64,000 nt of DNA from Thermofilaceae archaeon (lineage in GTDB: Archaea > Thermoproteota > Thermoprotei > Thermofilales > Thermofilaceae). The stretch spans positions 62,001 through 126,000 of the forward strand of contig JAVYQJ010000001.1 of NCBI GenBank assembly GCA_038731975.1, in the 5' to 3' direction. The translations under genes and the position numbers were made by a program. This document shows, piece by piece, positions 35,676-44,258 of the stretch (within the stretch, counting starts at the first letter, position 1; each line of letters opens with the position of its first letter). The notes under the pieces were generated by a model. The model worked only from the letters and a program-made list of their open reading frames with translations, was not told the origin of the DNA and ran no database searches.

Positions 35676-36074
35676 TTACGCTTCCGGTGGAGGACTGCTA
35701 GCAGCTGCAGCAGCTGCTGCCTTTTCCCTCTCTATCTGCTTCTTCGTTTCTTCAACGATTTTGCGCCAATCGATGTGTCTTTTTATTAGGGTTTGAAGAT
35801 GCTGTCGTAGTAGATCGTTCGCTCTTTCCTTACCCATCCTAGCGACGTTCCATGTAACGAAGGGTGAATAGAAAGTAGCTTTCTGTATCTTAGGCTTATC
35901 ATCCTCTAAGGTAAACTGAATAAATCCTAGCTCTCTCAGGTAGCACGTGTCATTAGGGCAGAGGATGTCGAGTTCTCTGTTTTCTTTCTTTATGTATACG
36001 ACCTTATACTCCGATGGATCCTTTATAACCCTTCCACATACGCACTGAATGTACTCGCTTTCGCCCAATTTCAA
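35676..36074 (-). CDS. Hypothetical zinc-binding-like protein upstream of L24
   Basis: 132 residues from a TTG at 36074, chosen because a TATA-like cttaattatg lies about 30 bases upstream; the frame is open to 36137. Cysteines occur as CVCGR (near 11-15) and CPNDTC (near 38-43), a possible zinc site, followed by an LGFIQFTLED strand, helices, and an alanine/proline-rich acidic tail. The family is not recognised; position at the head of the L24 unit suggests a link to ribosomes or translation. Confidence 0.6.
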   Translation of the reverse strand: MKLGESEYIQCVCGRVIKDPSEYKVVYIKKENRELDILCPNDTCYLRELGFIQFTLEDDKPKIQKATFYSPFVTWNVARMGKERANDLLRQHLQTLIKRHIDWRKIVEETKKQIEREKAAAAAAASSPPPEA

Positions 36075-36279
36075 CCCCCTCGCAGAACCTGGCGAACCCG
36101 CATAATTAAGTTCTTCGCTACGGGCTCGTTTCAGCAATCGAAGGTTTACATCATGGATCAGATGCGAGCTGCCTCATCCCTGCCTCACCGTTCGCGCGAT
36201 CTATTAAAAACTCTGCGGCCATCGGCTTGCACGTCATTTTTATAATAACGTAATTAACAGGCTGTCGGTGGCATCGTAA

Positions 36280-36735
36280 GTGGTGGTGCGGAGGGAGAAG
36301 AAATCCAGGTACTACCGTGGATCAAGAACTTGCGGCTGGGGAAGAGTAGCCCAGCACAGAAGAAGCGGTAGGAAAGGTGGACGAGGCAGGGTAGGATACC
36401 ATAAGCACAAGTGGAGTTGGGTAATGGTGTACGCCCGAGACTGGTACGGGAAACACGGCTTCACTCGTCATCCTTCACTAATTCCTGAGAAAAGAGTGTT
36501 AAATGTGGGCGAGCTTGATGAGAGAGTGGAGGAGCTGATCAAGCGGGGGGTGGCCCGGGTGGAAGGCGATACTGTACACATCGACATAACGCAGCTAGGC
36601 TACAACAAGTTGGGTGGTCGCGGTAGGGTGACCAGAAAGCTGGTGGTAGTGGGGATTGAAGCCACCGAAGGTGCGATTCGCAAGCTTAAAGCTGCCGGAG
36701 GCTCCTTCCTAACGAAGAAGGGTGAAGCCCTTTGA
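36280..36735 (+). CDS. rpl15: Ribosomal protein L15
   Basis: 151 residues. SRYYRGSRTCGWGRVAQHRRSGRKGGRGRVGYHKHKW is the loop-rich N-terminal part of archaeal uL15. The GTG at 36280 follows a TATA-like tttttataata (36236-36246). It overlaps the SecY start by 4 bases, keeping the ancestral L15-SecY pair although S5-L30 have been separated from it. Confidence 0.94.
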   Translation: MVVRREKKSRYYRGSRTCGWGRVAQHRRSGRKGGRGRVGYHKHKWSWVMVYARDWYGKHGFTRHPSLIPEKRVLNVGELDERVEELIKRGVARVEGDTVHIDITQLGYNKLGGRGRVTRKLVVVGIEATEGAIRKLKAAGGSFLTKKGEAL

Positions 36736-38168
36736 GCGTGACGGGGACGTTGCTAGCGTTATTCAAGATTATACCTGAGGTCCCCAAGCCGCCCAGGAGG
36801 CTTAGGCTAGGCGAAAGAATGTTCTGGACAGCTCTTGTCCTACTGCTCTACTTAGCGCTAGGCCAAGTGCCTCTTTACGGAATACACTGGACGGAACAGG
36901 GGTATCAACCGATGTGGCTCGTTCAAATCATCATGGCCTCTAGACGTGGTACGCTTCTGGAGCTGGGCATCGGCCCCCTCGTGACAGCCGGTATAGTTTG
37001 GCAGTTGCTCGTGGGCAGCGGGATAATTGAGCTAGATCTTACGACAAGGGAGGGTAGGAGGATCTTCGCTGGCGTTCAGAAGCTTCTTACAATCCTCTTC
37101 GCCTTGGCGGAGGCTTTAGCCTTCATATGGGGAGGGGTTTACGGACCCCTCTCCCCTGCAGCTCAGATGGTGGTTCTAGGCCAATTGATGGCTGTTAGCG
37201 TGTTGATTCTGCTCATGGATGACATGCTTGAGAAGGGTTGGGGCATCGGTAGCGCGGTTAGCCTCTTCATACTGGCCGGAGTGGCTCAGCAGGTATTCTG
37301 GGAGATTTTCTCTCCCGTTGGTCCAATGAAGGATGGCTTATACGTGGGCTTCATCCCCTCACTTATCCACGCAAGCATCGTGTATGCGACTACTGGGAAT
37401 TCTACGTTGCTGCATGAGGTGTGCTTTCGTAGGAGCGGCTTCCCAGACTTGATCGGCCTGATATCAATGGTCGGCTTCGTGCTCGCACTTACCTACCTTG
37501 AGAGCATGAGGGTGGAGATACCTATCTCGGCCCCCCGATACGGAGGTATCAGGGCGCGAATACCCTTGAAGTTCCTCTACGTTTCCAACCTTCCGATAAT
37601 TCTCGTTTCTGCTCTTATGGCCAACATCCTCATCATAGGCAGAGCTGCATGGACTCGCTTTAACCCGGATAACTCAAACCCATGGCTGAACTGGTTCGTG
37701 ATGTACAATGCTACGACCATGCAGCCACTAAAACCATCGTTGATCTACTACATGACTGCGCCGCGGGGTTTAATGTCCGTGATAAACGACCCAATCCACG
37801 TGGCTGTATACGCCACCATGTTGATCGGGCTTTCGGTGGCCTTCTCTCTCGTATGGGTTGCAGCAACTGGAATGGATCCTAAAGGTCAAGCGGAGGAGTT
37901 CGCTAAAGCCGAGCTACATGTCCCAGGGTTTAGATCTTCGGCTAAAGTTCTCGAGCATCTTCTAAGCCCTTACATCTGGGCTCTCACGATCCTCAGTGGA
38001 GCCATTGTAGGAGCATTAGCAGTCATAAGCGACATTCTAGGTACGATTGGTACGGGGATAGGTTTACTGCTCGCGGTGGGAATCATCCTCCAGTACCAGC
38101 AACTACTAACAAGGGAGCAGCTGCTGGAGATGCACCCAACCCTAAGCAAGCTACTAGGTGCAAGGTAG
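36732..38168 (+). CDS. secY: Preprotein translocase subunit SecY
   Basis: 478 residues with ten hydrophobic segments. PVYGIHWTEQG-like plug region, TREGRRIFAGVQKLLTI, the ESMRVEIPISAPRYGG loop contacting the ribosome and the GMDPKGQAEEFAKAELHVPGFR cytosolic loop are all SecY features. It is the channel of the Sec pathway, working with SecE and Sec61-beta, which are encoded elsewhere. The start is a TTG overlapping the L15 stop (TTGA). Confidence 0.95.
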   Translation: MSVTGTLLALFKIIPEVPKPPRRLRLGERMFWTALVLLLYLALGQVPLYGIHWTEQGYQPMWLVQIIMASRRGTLLELGIGPLVTAGIVWQLLVGSGIIELDLTTREGRRIFAGVQKLLTILFALAEALAFIWGGVYGPLSPAAQMVVLGQLMAVSVLILLMDDMLEKGWGIGSAVSLFILAGVAQQVFWEIFSPVGPMKDGLYVGFIPSLIHASIVYATTGNSTLLHEVCFRRSGFPDLIGLISMVGFVLALTYLESMRVEIPISAPRYGGIRARIPLKFLYVSNLPIILVSALMANILIIGRAAWTRFNPDNSNPWLNWFVMYNATTMQPLKPSLIYYMTAPRGLMSVINDPIHVAVYATMLIGLSVAFSLVWVAATGMDPKGQAEEFAKAELHVPGFRSSAKVLEHLLSPYIWALTILSGAIVGALAVISDILGTIGTGIGLLLAVGIILQYQQLLTREQLLEMHPTLSKLLGAR

Positions 38169-38343
38169 CAGTCTGTAGAGTCAAGGTTACAACCCGCAGA
38201 GGAAAGCACTAGCCCGTGAGCTTGGGACCAGTTTTAACTCAATTAACCATTCAGCCCTTAAAGCGTTAGATAATCGTTCTACCATCAGATAGTGGTGGGT
38301 GTTAGGAAATAGTTTTTAACGTGTTACAGAGAAGGTTCTTGCA

Positions 38344-38556
38344 ATGCCGAGGCGATCTACAGCACAGGTTGCTGATCGGAAGCATAAGGTCATAGAATTC
38401 TTAAAAACCCATGGAGAAACCCCCACTTCAACCCTCGTCAGAGAGCTGGGGCTTACGCACTCTCAAGCGTTCTACGTACTGAGGCTACTCTTAAAAGAAG
38501 GTAAGGTGAGAGAGGTTAAGCGAGGTAAAGTAGCTTACTGGGTAGCCGTAGAGTAG
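38344..38556 (+). CDS. Small winged helix-turn-helix protein
   Basis: 70 residues: HKVIEFLKTHGETPTSTLVRELGLTHSQAFYVLRLLLKEGKVREVKRGKVAYW forms a complete three-helix plus wing fold. It resembles small archaeal transcription regulators and also the winged-helix fold of ribosomal S25e, although the S25e basic N-terminal extension is missing. A TATA-like tttttaacgtg lies about 25-30 bases upstream. The target is unknown. Confidence 0.7.
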   Translation: MPRRSTAQVADRKHKVIEFLKTHGETPTSTLVRELGLTHSQAFYVLRLLLKEGKVREVKRGKVAYWVAVE

Positions 38557-38613
38557 ATACAACGGTCGCAAAACATAAATTGGGGTACCCGGTCTTCGCT
38601 TCCGCGAGCGGGC

Positions 38614-38721
38614 ATGGGAGGAAGGCAGAGGACATCCATATTCTTCGATGTGGAAAAGAAGGAGACCGAGTCTCAAAGCTCAAGAAGCAGCGCTAGGGAG
38701 AAGGAGAAGAAGCAGAAGTGA
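38614..38721 (+). CDS. Possible 35-residue basic/acidic peptide
   Basis: An ATG-to-TGA frame of 35 codons: an ordered start (RTSIFFDVEKKE) followed by a serine-rich and a lysine/glutamate-rich tail (SSAREKEKKQK). A TATA-like acataaatt lies about 35 bases upstream, and no other gene occupies the gap 38557-38843. Codon composition looks plausible, but the length makes chance hard to exclude. Confidence 0.35.
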   Translation: MGGRQRTSIFFDVEKKETESQSSRSSAREKEKKQK

Positions 38722-38843
38722 AGGCGCACAGTGACGCATGGGGCTCAATGCCTTTCAGCGAACCTAAGTAAAAATATAATCTCTCTTCAAGCATTCCTTC
38801 GGCTCTGGTACCGAACAGTGGCAGAGTTTAAGACGTCCCCTCT

Positions 38844-39707
38844 TTGAGACCAGACTCGGTGTCGTTTACAAGAGTAGAGGGGGGTGTAACGAGAAGGCCG
38901 CCTCCCAGCCCGGCAGTGAAACGTAGAGTCGCCATCCCTTCATCGCTTTTCGTGGGTGAAGATCGTAAGCTGGCCACGCTACGATTAGGTCTAATTGCCC
39001 GCTATCTTTCAATTTTCCGGGTGGAGGAAGTATTGGTGTTCGGAGTTGACAACGAGTTCGTGGTAGATGTCCTGAGATACGCTGAAACTCCACCCTACTT
39101 GAGGCAAAAGCTGATACCGCTGAAGAGCACGTTGAGGTACTGTGGTGTCATCCCCCCACTCCAGAGCCCTCACCACCCCCCATCACCTAAGGGCCGCGGC
39201 TTTGTATGCGAGTATAGGGAGGGGGTTGTTCTAAGAACGTTTACGGATGCTGTGTTGGTAGATGTAGGTTTGAAGGAACCGGTATTGGTGCGGGGGAGAG
39301 CGAGACCTCGCGAGAGAGTAACGGTAATAATCGATGATGAACCCCGGCTGGTTCATAGGCAGGAAGTGCCTTTCTATTGGGGGTACGAAGTATCTACAGC
39401 ACCCAATCTGCGTGCAGCGGTGTTAGCGTGCGAGGGTTATGTGAAAGTGGCAACGTCGAGATTAGGCGATCCTGTGAGAAATGTTGCGGAAGAACTGGTA
39501 AGGGAAGCTAAGCGTAAGGGTGGAATTGCTGTGTTCTTTGGTGAAAGGGAGCGGGGGCTGCTCGATATAGCTCTTGAAGAGGGTTGGGATCCCAAAGAAT
39601 CATTTGACTTTATCGTCAACCTTGTGCCTAATCAGGGCACATTCACTATAAGAACGGAGGAGGCGATACCGATCACCCTAGCTATCCTCGACTTTTTGCT
39701 TGACTGA
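38844..39707 (+). CDS. SPOUT-class RNA methyltransferase (COG2106 family)
   Basis: 287 residues. A core begins at VAIPSSLF with LATLRLGLIARYLSIFRVEEVLVFG, followed by an OB-like insertion (about 125-170), then the knot region GIAVFFGERERGLLD and VNLVPNQGTFTIRTEEAIPITLA. COG2106 proteins are S-adenosylmethionine-dependent SPOUT enzymes conserved next to ribosomal L3 in archaea. The start may be TTG 38844 or GTG 38859. It lies 75 bases before L3 in the same direction. Confidence 0.82.
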   Translation: MRPDSVSFTRVEGGVTRRPPPSPAVKRRVAIPSSLFVGEDRKLATLRLGLIARYLSIFRVEEVLVFGVDNEFVVDVLRYAETPPYLRQKLIPLKSTLRYCGVIPPLQSPHHPPSPKGRGFVCEYREGVVLRTFTDAVLVDVGLKEPVLVRGRARPRERVTVIIDDEPRLVHRQEVPFYWGYEVSTAPNLRAAVLACEGYVKVATSRLGDPVRNVAEELVREAKRKGGIAVFFGERERGLLDIALEEGWDPKESFDFIVNLVPNQGTFTIRTEEAIPITLAILDFLLD

Positions 39708-39782
39708 GCCGCCGAAGGGTTCACGGTAGGTTTAAAAATCTCTTAGGCGACTGCGCGTGCAGCTGCAACTAGGGGGGTTAGA

Positions 39783-40793
39783 GTGGTTAAGGATCATAAA
39801 CCACGACGAGGGAGCATGGCTTACTACCCGCGGAAGAGAGCTCGCAGTATAGTGGCTCGTGTAAGAACGTGGGTTGATGTCGGAAAGGCCAAGCTTCTGG
39901 GCTTTGCTGGCTACAAGGTGGGCACCTTACACGTAGTGAAAATTGAGGATAACCCCAATAGTCCTCTTTACGGACAAGAAGTCGCAAAAGTTGCCACGGT
40001 GATCGAAGCTCCACCATTAATCGTGTTAGCAGTCAGAGCCTACGAGCGAACGCCCTACGGGCTTAAGAGTATTGCTGAGGTCTGGGCTAAAAGTATCCCT
40101 AAAACTCTAGAGCGAGTCTTTACGATCCCCAAGAAGGACTCCTTTGATGAGCAGATGAAGAAGCTCGTAGAAATGAAGAGCAAGATCGCTGAGGTGAGAG
40201 TGATAGTTGCTACACAGCCGAAGAAATCTGGACTTGGTAAGAAAAAGCCAGAGGTTTTCGAAATCAAAGTAGGCGGAAAACCTAACGAAGCGCTGGAGTA
40301 CGCGCTGAGCGTACTGGGGAAGGAAGTGAACGTTACAGAGGTGTTTGAGCCAGGACAGTACGTTGACGTGCTGGCAGTAACGAAGGGTAAAGGTTTCGGG
40401 GGGGTTGTTAAGAGGTTCGGAGTGAAAATCCTCCCCCGTTGGCATAAGCATAGGAAGGGTAGCAGGAGGATTGGTACAGTGGGTCCTCAAGCTCCAGCTA
40501 TAATGTTTACAACGCCGTTTGCCGGCCAGCTAGGTTTTCATCAAAGAACAGAGTACAACAAGCGTATACTGAAGATTGCTGATCCTCAAACCGAAAATAT
40601 CAATCCAGTTGGCGGATGGCCTCATTACGGGCTTGTCAGGAGCACATACCTGATAGTGGAGGGGACTATACCGGGTCCGCCCAAGAGGCTTGTAAAACTG
40701 AGGTTCGCTGTGAGGCCTAGAAGGGAGAAGAGGGAGCCGCCGAAACTGGTCTATGTAAGTACGCAACCCTTAGGAGGTGAGGGTAGTGGCTAG
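39783..40793 (+). CDS. rpl3: Ribosomal protein L3
   Basis: 336 residues. HKPRRGSMAYYPRKRARSIVARVRTW at the N-terminus and KGFGGVVKRFGVKILPRWHKHRKGSR are archaeal uL3 signatures lining the peptidyl-transferase region. The GTG at 39783 follows a TATA-like ggtttaaaaatc at 39729-39740. It is the first ribosomal gene of the L3-L4-L23-L2-S19 unit and overlaps L4. Confidence 0.95.
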   Translation: MVKDHKPRRGSMAYYPRKRARSIVARVRTWVDVGKAKLLGFAGYKVGTLHVVKIEDNPNSPLYGQEVAKVATVIEAPPLIVLAVRAYERTPYGLKSIAEVWAKSIPKTLERVFTIPKKDSFDEQMKKLVEMKSKIAEVRVIVATQPKKSGLGKKKPEVFEIKVGGKPNEALEYALSVLGKEVNVTEVFEPGQYVDVLAVTKGKGFGGVVKRFGVKILPRWHKHRKGSRRIGTVGPQAPAIMFTTPFAGQLGFHQRTEYNKRILKIADPQTENINPVGGWPHYGLVRSTYLIVEGTIPGPPKRLVKLRFAVRPRREKREPPKLVYVSTQPLGGEGSG

Positions 40794-41586
40794 GTTAGTC
40801 AACGTTTTCGACTTGGAGGGCAACATCGTGGGAAGCATAGAGCTCCCAGCAGTTTTTGACACCCCTGTAAGAGTCGATCTCATCAGGAGAGCCGTGCTAG
40901 CACTAATGACATCAAAGCTGCAGCCGAAAGGCACTGACCCCTTAGCTGGCTTAAGGACTACAGCGGAGAGCTGGGGTGTTGGTCACGGCGTAGCTAGGGT
41001 TCCCAGGGTGAAGGGCAGTAGCAGAGCAGCTAGAGTCCCACAGGCTGTAAAAGGTAGGAGGGCTCATCCACCCAGGGTGGAAAAGAAGATTCGTGAGTTT
41101 ATAAACGAGAAGGAAAAGAGGTTAGCGACCGTTTCAGCTCTCGCGGCCACGGCGAACTTAGAGTTCGTGCGGGCCAGGGGTCATCGCGTGGATCGTGTAA
41201 AGCAAATCCCCCCAGTCGTGGTCGATGATTTCCAACGTTTAACACGGACTAGCGATTTAAGAAAGGTGCTGGAAGCTCTAGGTCTATGGGACGATGTTGA
41301 AAGAGCGGCAGATGGGACAAGGATTAGGGCTGGAAAGGGTAAGATGAGGGGGAGGCGTTATAAAGTGCCTAAAAGCCTGTTGATTATTGTGGCTGAGAAC
41401 GATGGTATAGTATGGGCTGCGCGGAACCTCCCTGGAGTAGAGGTCGCAACGGCCAGGCTAGTCAACGTAGCTCAGCTGGCTCCCGGTGGACACCCGGGGA
41501 GGTTAACTCTTTACACGCTTTCATCACTTAAAATTCTTGCTGAACGCTTCAAGGGTGTAACCGTATGGAACCCGATGGCGTTATAG
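40786..41586 (+). CDS. rpl4: Ribosomal protein L4
   Basis: 266 residues from a GTG at 40786 (M-ARLVNVFDLEGN); another in-frame GTG lies three codons earlier. RRAVLALMTSKLQPKGTDPLAG, GVARVPRVKG and the long extended arm are typical of archaeal uL4, which lines the exit tunnel. It overlaps L3 by 8 bases and L23 by 22. Confidence 0.95.
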   Translation: MARLVNVFDLEGNIVGSIELPAVFDTPVRVDLIRRAVLALMTSKLQPKGTDPLAGLRTTAESWGVGHGVARVPRVKGSSRAARVPQAVKGRRAHPPRVEKKIREFINEKEKRLATVSALAATANLEFVRARGHRVDRVKQIPPVVVDDFQRLTRTSDLRKVLEALGLWDDVERAADGTRIRAGKGKMRGRRYKVPKSLLIIVAENDGIVWAARNLPGVEVATARLVNVAQLAPGGHPGRLTLYTLSSLKILAERFKGVTVWNPMAL

Positions 41587-41825
41587 TTAGATTGCACGTG
41601 ACAGAGAAATCTCTGATGCTAGCGGAGCGCCACAACGTAATGACCTTTATCGTCCTCAGGACCGCTTCGAAACCTCAGATAAAGAAGGCTGTTGAGAAAA
41701 TGTACGGCGTGAAGGTGGCGAAGGTAAACACTCTCATTACTCCAACAGGCGAGAAAAAAGCATATGTAAAGCTCGCAGAGGGGTACAACGCAATGGATGT
41801 GCTCAGTAGGCTGGGTGTGCTCTAA
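41565..41825 (+). CDS. rpl23: Ribosomal protein L23
   Basis: 86 residues. VTEKSLMLAERHNVMTFIV and KPQIKKAVEKMYGVKVAKVNTLITPTGEKKAYVKL define uL23 at the tunnel exit, where SRP and nascent-chain factors dock. The ATG lies inside the L4 coding region, indicating translational coupling. Confidence 0.95.
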   Translation: MEPDGVIVRLHVTEKSLMLAERHNVMTFIVLRTASKPQIKKAVEKMYGVKVAKVNTLITPTGEKKAYVKLAEGYNAMDVLSRLGVL

Positions 41826-41836
41826 GGTGATCTAGT

Positions 41837-42580
41837 ATGGGCAAGCGTTTGCTCGTTCAACGAAGGGGTCGTGGAAGTAGTGTGTTTAGGAATCCGGGTT
41901 GGAAGCATGAAGGGCCGGCTGAGTACAGGGTGTACGATCCGGAGTCTATCTCCAACACGGTCATAACTGGGGTAGTGACGGAGCTGCTTCACGATCCGGG
42001 GAGGGGGTGCCCCCTAGCCCGAGTGAAGTTCGAGGATGGTGTTGAAATGCTGATGGTAGCTCCCGAAGGGCTATCCGTGGGGCAAAAGATATACTATGGG
42101 GCGAAAGCCCCGATTAGCTTAGGTAACATCCTTCCGCTTGCTAGTATTCCGGAAGGGACCCTAGTTTGCAATGTTGAGATAAGGCCTGGTGATGGAGGTA
42201 AGCTTGCGCGCTCATCCGGCACTTATGCTGTAGTTCTGGCACACAGGGATGGAAAGACCCTCCTGCAACTACCATCAGGTAAGGTCAAAGAGGTTAGTTC
42301 TCAATGCAGAGCAACGATCGGCATCGTCGCCGGAGGCGGTAGAGTTGAGAAGCCCATGCTAAAGGCTGGGAAAATGTATCACTTGTCGAAAGCTAAATCA
42401 TTCAAGTATCCGAGAGTCAGAGGTAAAGCGATGGGTGCGTACGCGCACCCCGCAGGCGGAGGCCATCACCCCAAGGGTCTCACGCCGGTTCCAAGAACAG
42501 CGCCACCTGGGCAGAAGGTGGGGCATATTGCTCCGAGGAGGACGGGGCGGAAGAGAGGTGGTACTCAATCCTCCAAGTAA
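41837..42580 (+). CDS. rpl2: Ribosomal protein L2
   Basis: 247 residues. RLLVQRRGRGSSVFRNPGWKHEG at the start and the invariant AHPAGGGHHPKGLTPVPRTAPPGQKVGHIAPRRTG end are characteristic of uL2, essential for subunit joining and peptidyl transfer. It starts 11 bases after L23. Confidence 0.96.
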   Translation: MGKRLLVQRRGRGSSVFRNPGWKHEGPAEYRVYDPESISNTVITGVVTELLHDPGRGCPLARVKFEDGVEMLMVAPEGLSVGQKIYYGAKAPISLGNILPLASIPEGTLVCNVEIRPGDGGKLARSSGTYAVVLAHRDGKTLLQLPSGKVKEVSSQCRATIGIVAGGGRVEKPMLKAGKMYHLSKAKSFKYPRVRGKAMGAYAHPAGGGHHPKGLTPVPRTAPPGQKVGHIAPRRTGRKRGGTQSSK

Positions 42581-42633
42581 CTTATCGCATCGCGATGCTT
42601 TTATTACTTGAAGTTGTAGCCCCCCGAGGTTAA

Positions 42634-43053
42634 ATGAGCTCATCGGGAGGGTTCCTCTACAGGGGGTACACGCTCGAACAATTGGCCGCAATGCCTCTCG
42701 ACAGACTGGCGGAAGTACTCCCAGCGAGGCAACGGAGAACGCTTCGCCGGGGCTTAGGGAAGGAGCATAGGAAACTGCTGGAGAAGATAAGGAGGGTTAA
42801 GCAGATGATGGAGGAAGGGAAGGTCAAGAAGCAACCAGTGATAAAGACCCATCTAAGGGACATGATAGTGCTCCCCGAGATGGTTGGCCTGACGCTGCAC
42901 GTCTACAACGGGAAGGAGTTTGTACCGGTAGAGATCAGGCCGGAGATGATCGGGCACTATCTGGGGGAGTTTGCTCCAACGTGTAAAAAGGTTGAACATG
43001 GAGAACCCGGCCTTAAAGCAACACGGTCTTCGATGTTCCTACCCTTAAAGTAG
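42634..43053 (+). CDS. rps19: Ribosomal protein S19
   Basis: 139 residues. [42 protein letters not shown] is the uS19 core, with an archaeal N-terminal extension ([22 protein letters not shown]). A TATA-like cttttattac lies upstream. The L22-S3-L29-S17-L14 genes that usually follow are absent; the L11 operon begins instead after 45 bases. Confidence 0.95.
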   Translation: MSSSGGFLYRGYTLEQLAAMPLDRLAEVLPARQRRTLRRGLGKEHRKLLEKIRRVKQMMEEGKVKKQPVIKTHLRDMIVLPEMVGLTLHVYNGKEFVPVEIRPEMIGHYLGEFAPTCKKVEHGEPGLKATRSSMFLPLK

Positions 43054-43098
43054 GTTTTTAAACGGCTTTTAAGCCAGCTCACGGCGAGGTGTCACGAG

Positions 43099-43611
43099 GT
43101 GTCTGCATCGACGAAGACATTCCAGTTCCTGGTTGAAGGTGGAAAGGCTACTGCAGGTCCACCGATAGGCCCAGCGCTCGGGCCTCTTGGAATCAACGTC
43201 TTAGAGGTTGTCAGGAGGATCAACGAGCTGACTAAAGACTTCAGTGGAATGAGAGTACCAGTTACAGTACGAGTCGATGTTGAGAAGAAGAGCTTTGATG
43301 TTTCAGTTGGAACTCCCACCACTGCCGCACTGATAATAAAGGAGTTGAAGGCGGAGAAGGGGTCCGGGCAACCGGCACGCGAATACATAGGTAACCTTTC
43401 CTTTGAATCGGTAGTGAAGATAGCGATGATGAAGAGGTCCGATATCGGTGCTAAAACTCTGAAAGCGGCCGTTAAGTGCGTAATAGGGACATGTCAGAGC
43501 ATGGGGGTCAAGATCGAAGGTAAAACACCTAAGGAGGTGTTAAAGGAGCTCGAGAGAGGGGTATACGACGAGATACTGAGGAAATTCGAGCTTGGAGGTG
43601 GGATGCGGTGA
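43099..43611 (+). CDS. rpl11: Ribosomal protein L11
   Basis: 170 residues. FLVEGGKATAGPPIGPALGPLGINV and the C-terminal RNA-binding IAMMKRSDIGAKTLKAAVKCVIGTCQSMGVKIEG define uL11, the base of the GTPase stalk. The GTG start follows a TATA-like ggtttttaaac at 43055-43065. It overlaps L1 by 4 bases. Confidence 0.95.
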   Translation: MSASTKTFQFLVEGGKATAGPPIGPALGPLGINVLEVVRRINELTKDFSGMRVPVTVRVDVEKKSFDVSVGTPTTAALIIKELKAEKGSGQPAREYIGNLSFESVVKIAMMKRSDIGAKTLKAAVKCVIGTCQSMGVKIEGKTPKEVLKELERGVYDEILRKFELGGGMR

Positions 43612-44258
43612 GCGTGAAAATCGATGCGTTGGTAAAATCGGTTGAAGAAGCAAAATCTAAGGCAAAGCCGCGCAGGTTTGTGCAGAGCTACGAAATAATA
43701 GTGAAGCTTCGAGACGTCGATGTGAAGCAGAGCGAGAACAGGTTTGTCGAACTGATCACCCTCCCGCATCCACCGCCCAATAAGCTGTCCACGGTCGCGG
43801 TGATCGCGGAGGGGGATCTAATGCTCAGGGCCAAAGAAGCGGGCGCCGACATCGTACTCTCTAGAGCGGATCTTGAGAAGATTGCCGCGAGCAAAAAGGA
43901 GGCTAAGAAGCTCGCTAAAAAGTATGACGTATTCTTGGCGCAAGCTGACTTAATGCCGCTGGTAGGTAGACTCTTGGGACGCTACCTTGGTCCGCGAGCA
44001 AAGATGCCGCAGCCAATCCTACCCGGCACCGATCTAGCAGCTGCTATTGATCGAGCGAAGAAGTCGGTGCGAATTAAACTGAGAGATCAACCCCAAATCG
44101 CGTGTAGGATAGGTAGCGAGATTCAGAGCCCTAAGGAAGTAGCAGAAAATGCTGCTGCTGTGCTGACCTTTTTACTGAGCAGATTCAAACCTTATAACAT
44201 CGAGAAGGTCTACTTGAAGTTAACTATGGGCCCCCCTGTTGAGGTGGCGGTAGTATGA
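43608..44258 (+). CDS. rpl1: Ribosomal protein L1
   Basis: 216 residues. The two-domain uL1 fold is recognisable: RFVQSYEIIVKLRDVDVKQSENRF, LAKKYDVFLAQADLMPLVGRLLGRYLGPRAKMPQPI and KLTMGPPVEV at the end. L1 forms the mobile stalk near the E site and in archaea can repress its own operon. It is coupled to L11 and L10 by 4-base overlaps. Confidence 0.95.
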   Translation: MSVKIDALVKSVEEAKSKAKPRRFVQSYEIIVKLRDVDVKQSENRFVELITLPHPPPNKLSTVAVIAEGDLMLRAKEAGADIVLSRADLEKIAASKKEAKKLAKKYDVFLAQADLMPLVGRLLGRYLGPRAKMPQPILPGTDLAAAIDRAKKSVRIKLRDQPQIACRIGSEIQSPKEVAENAAAVLTFLLSRFKPYNIEKVYLKLTMGPPVEVAVV

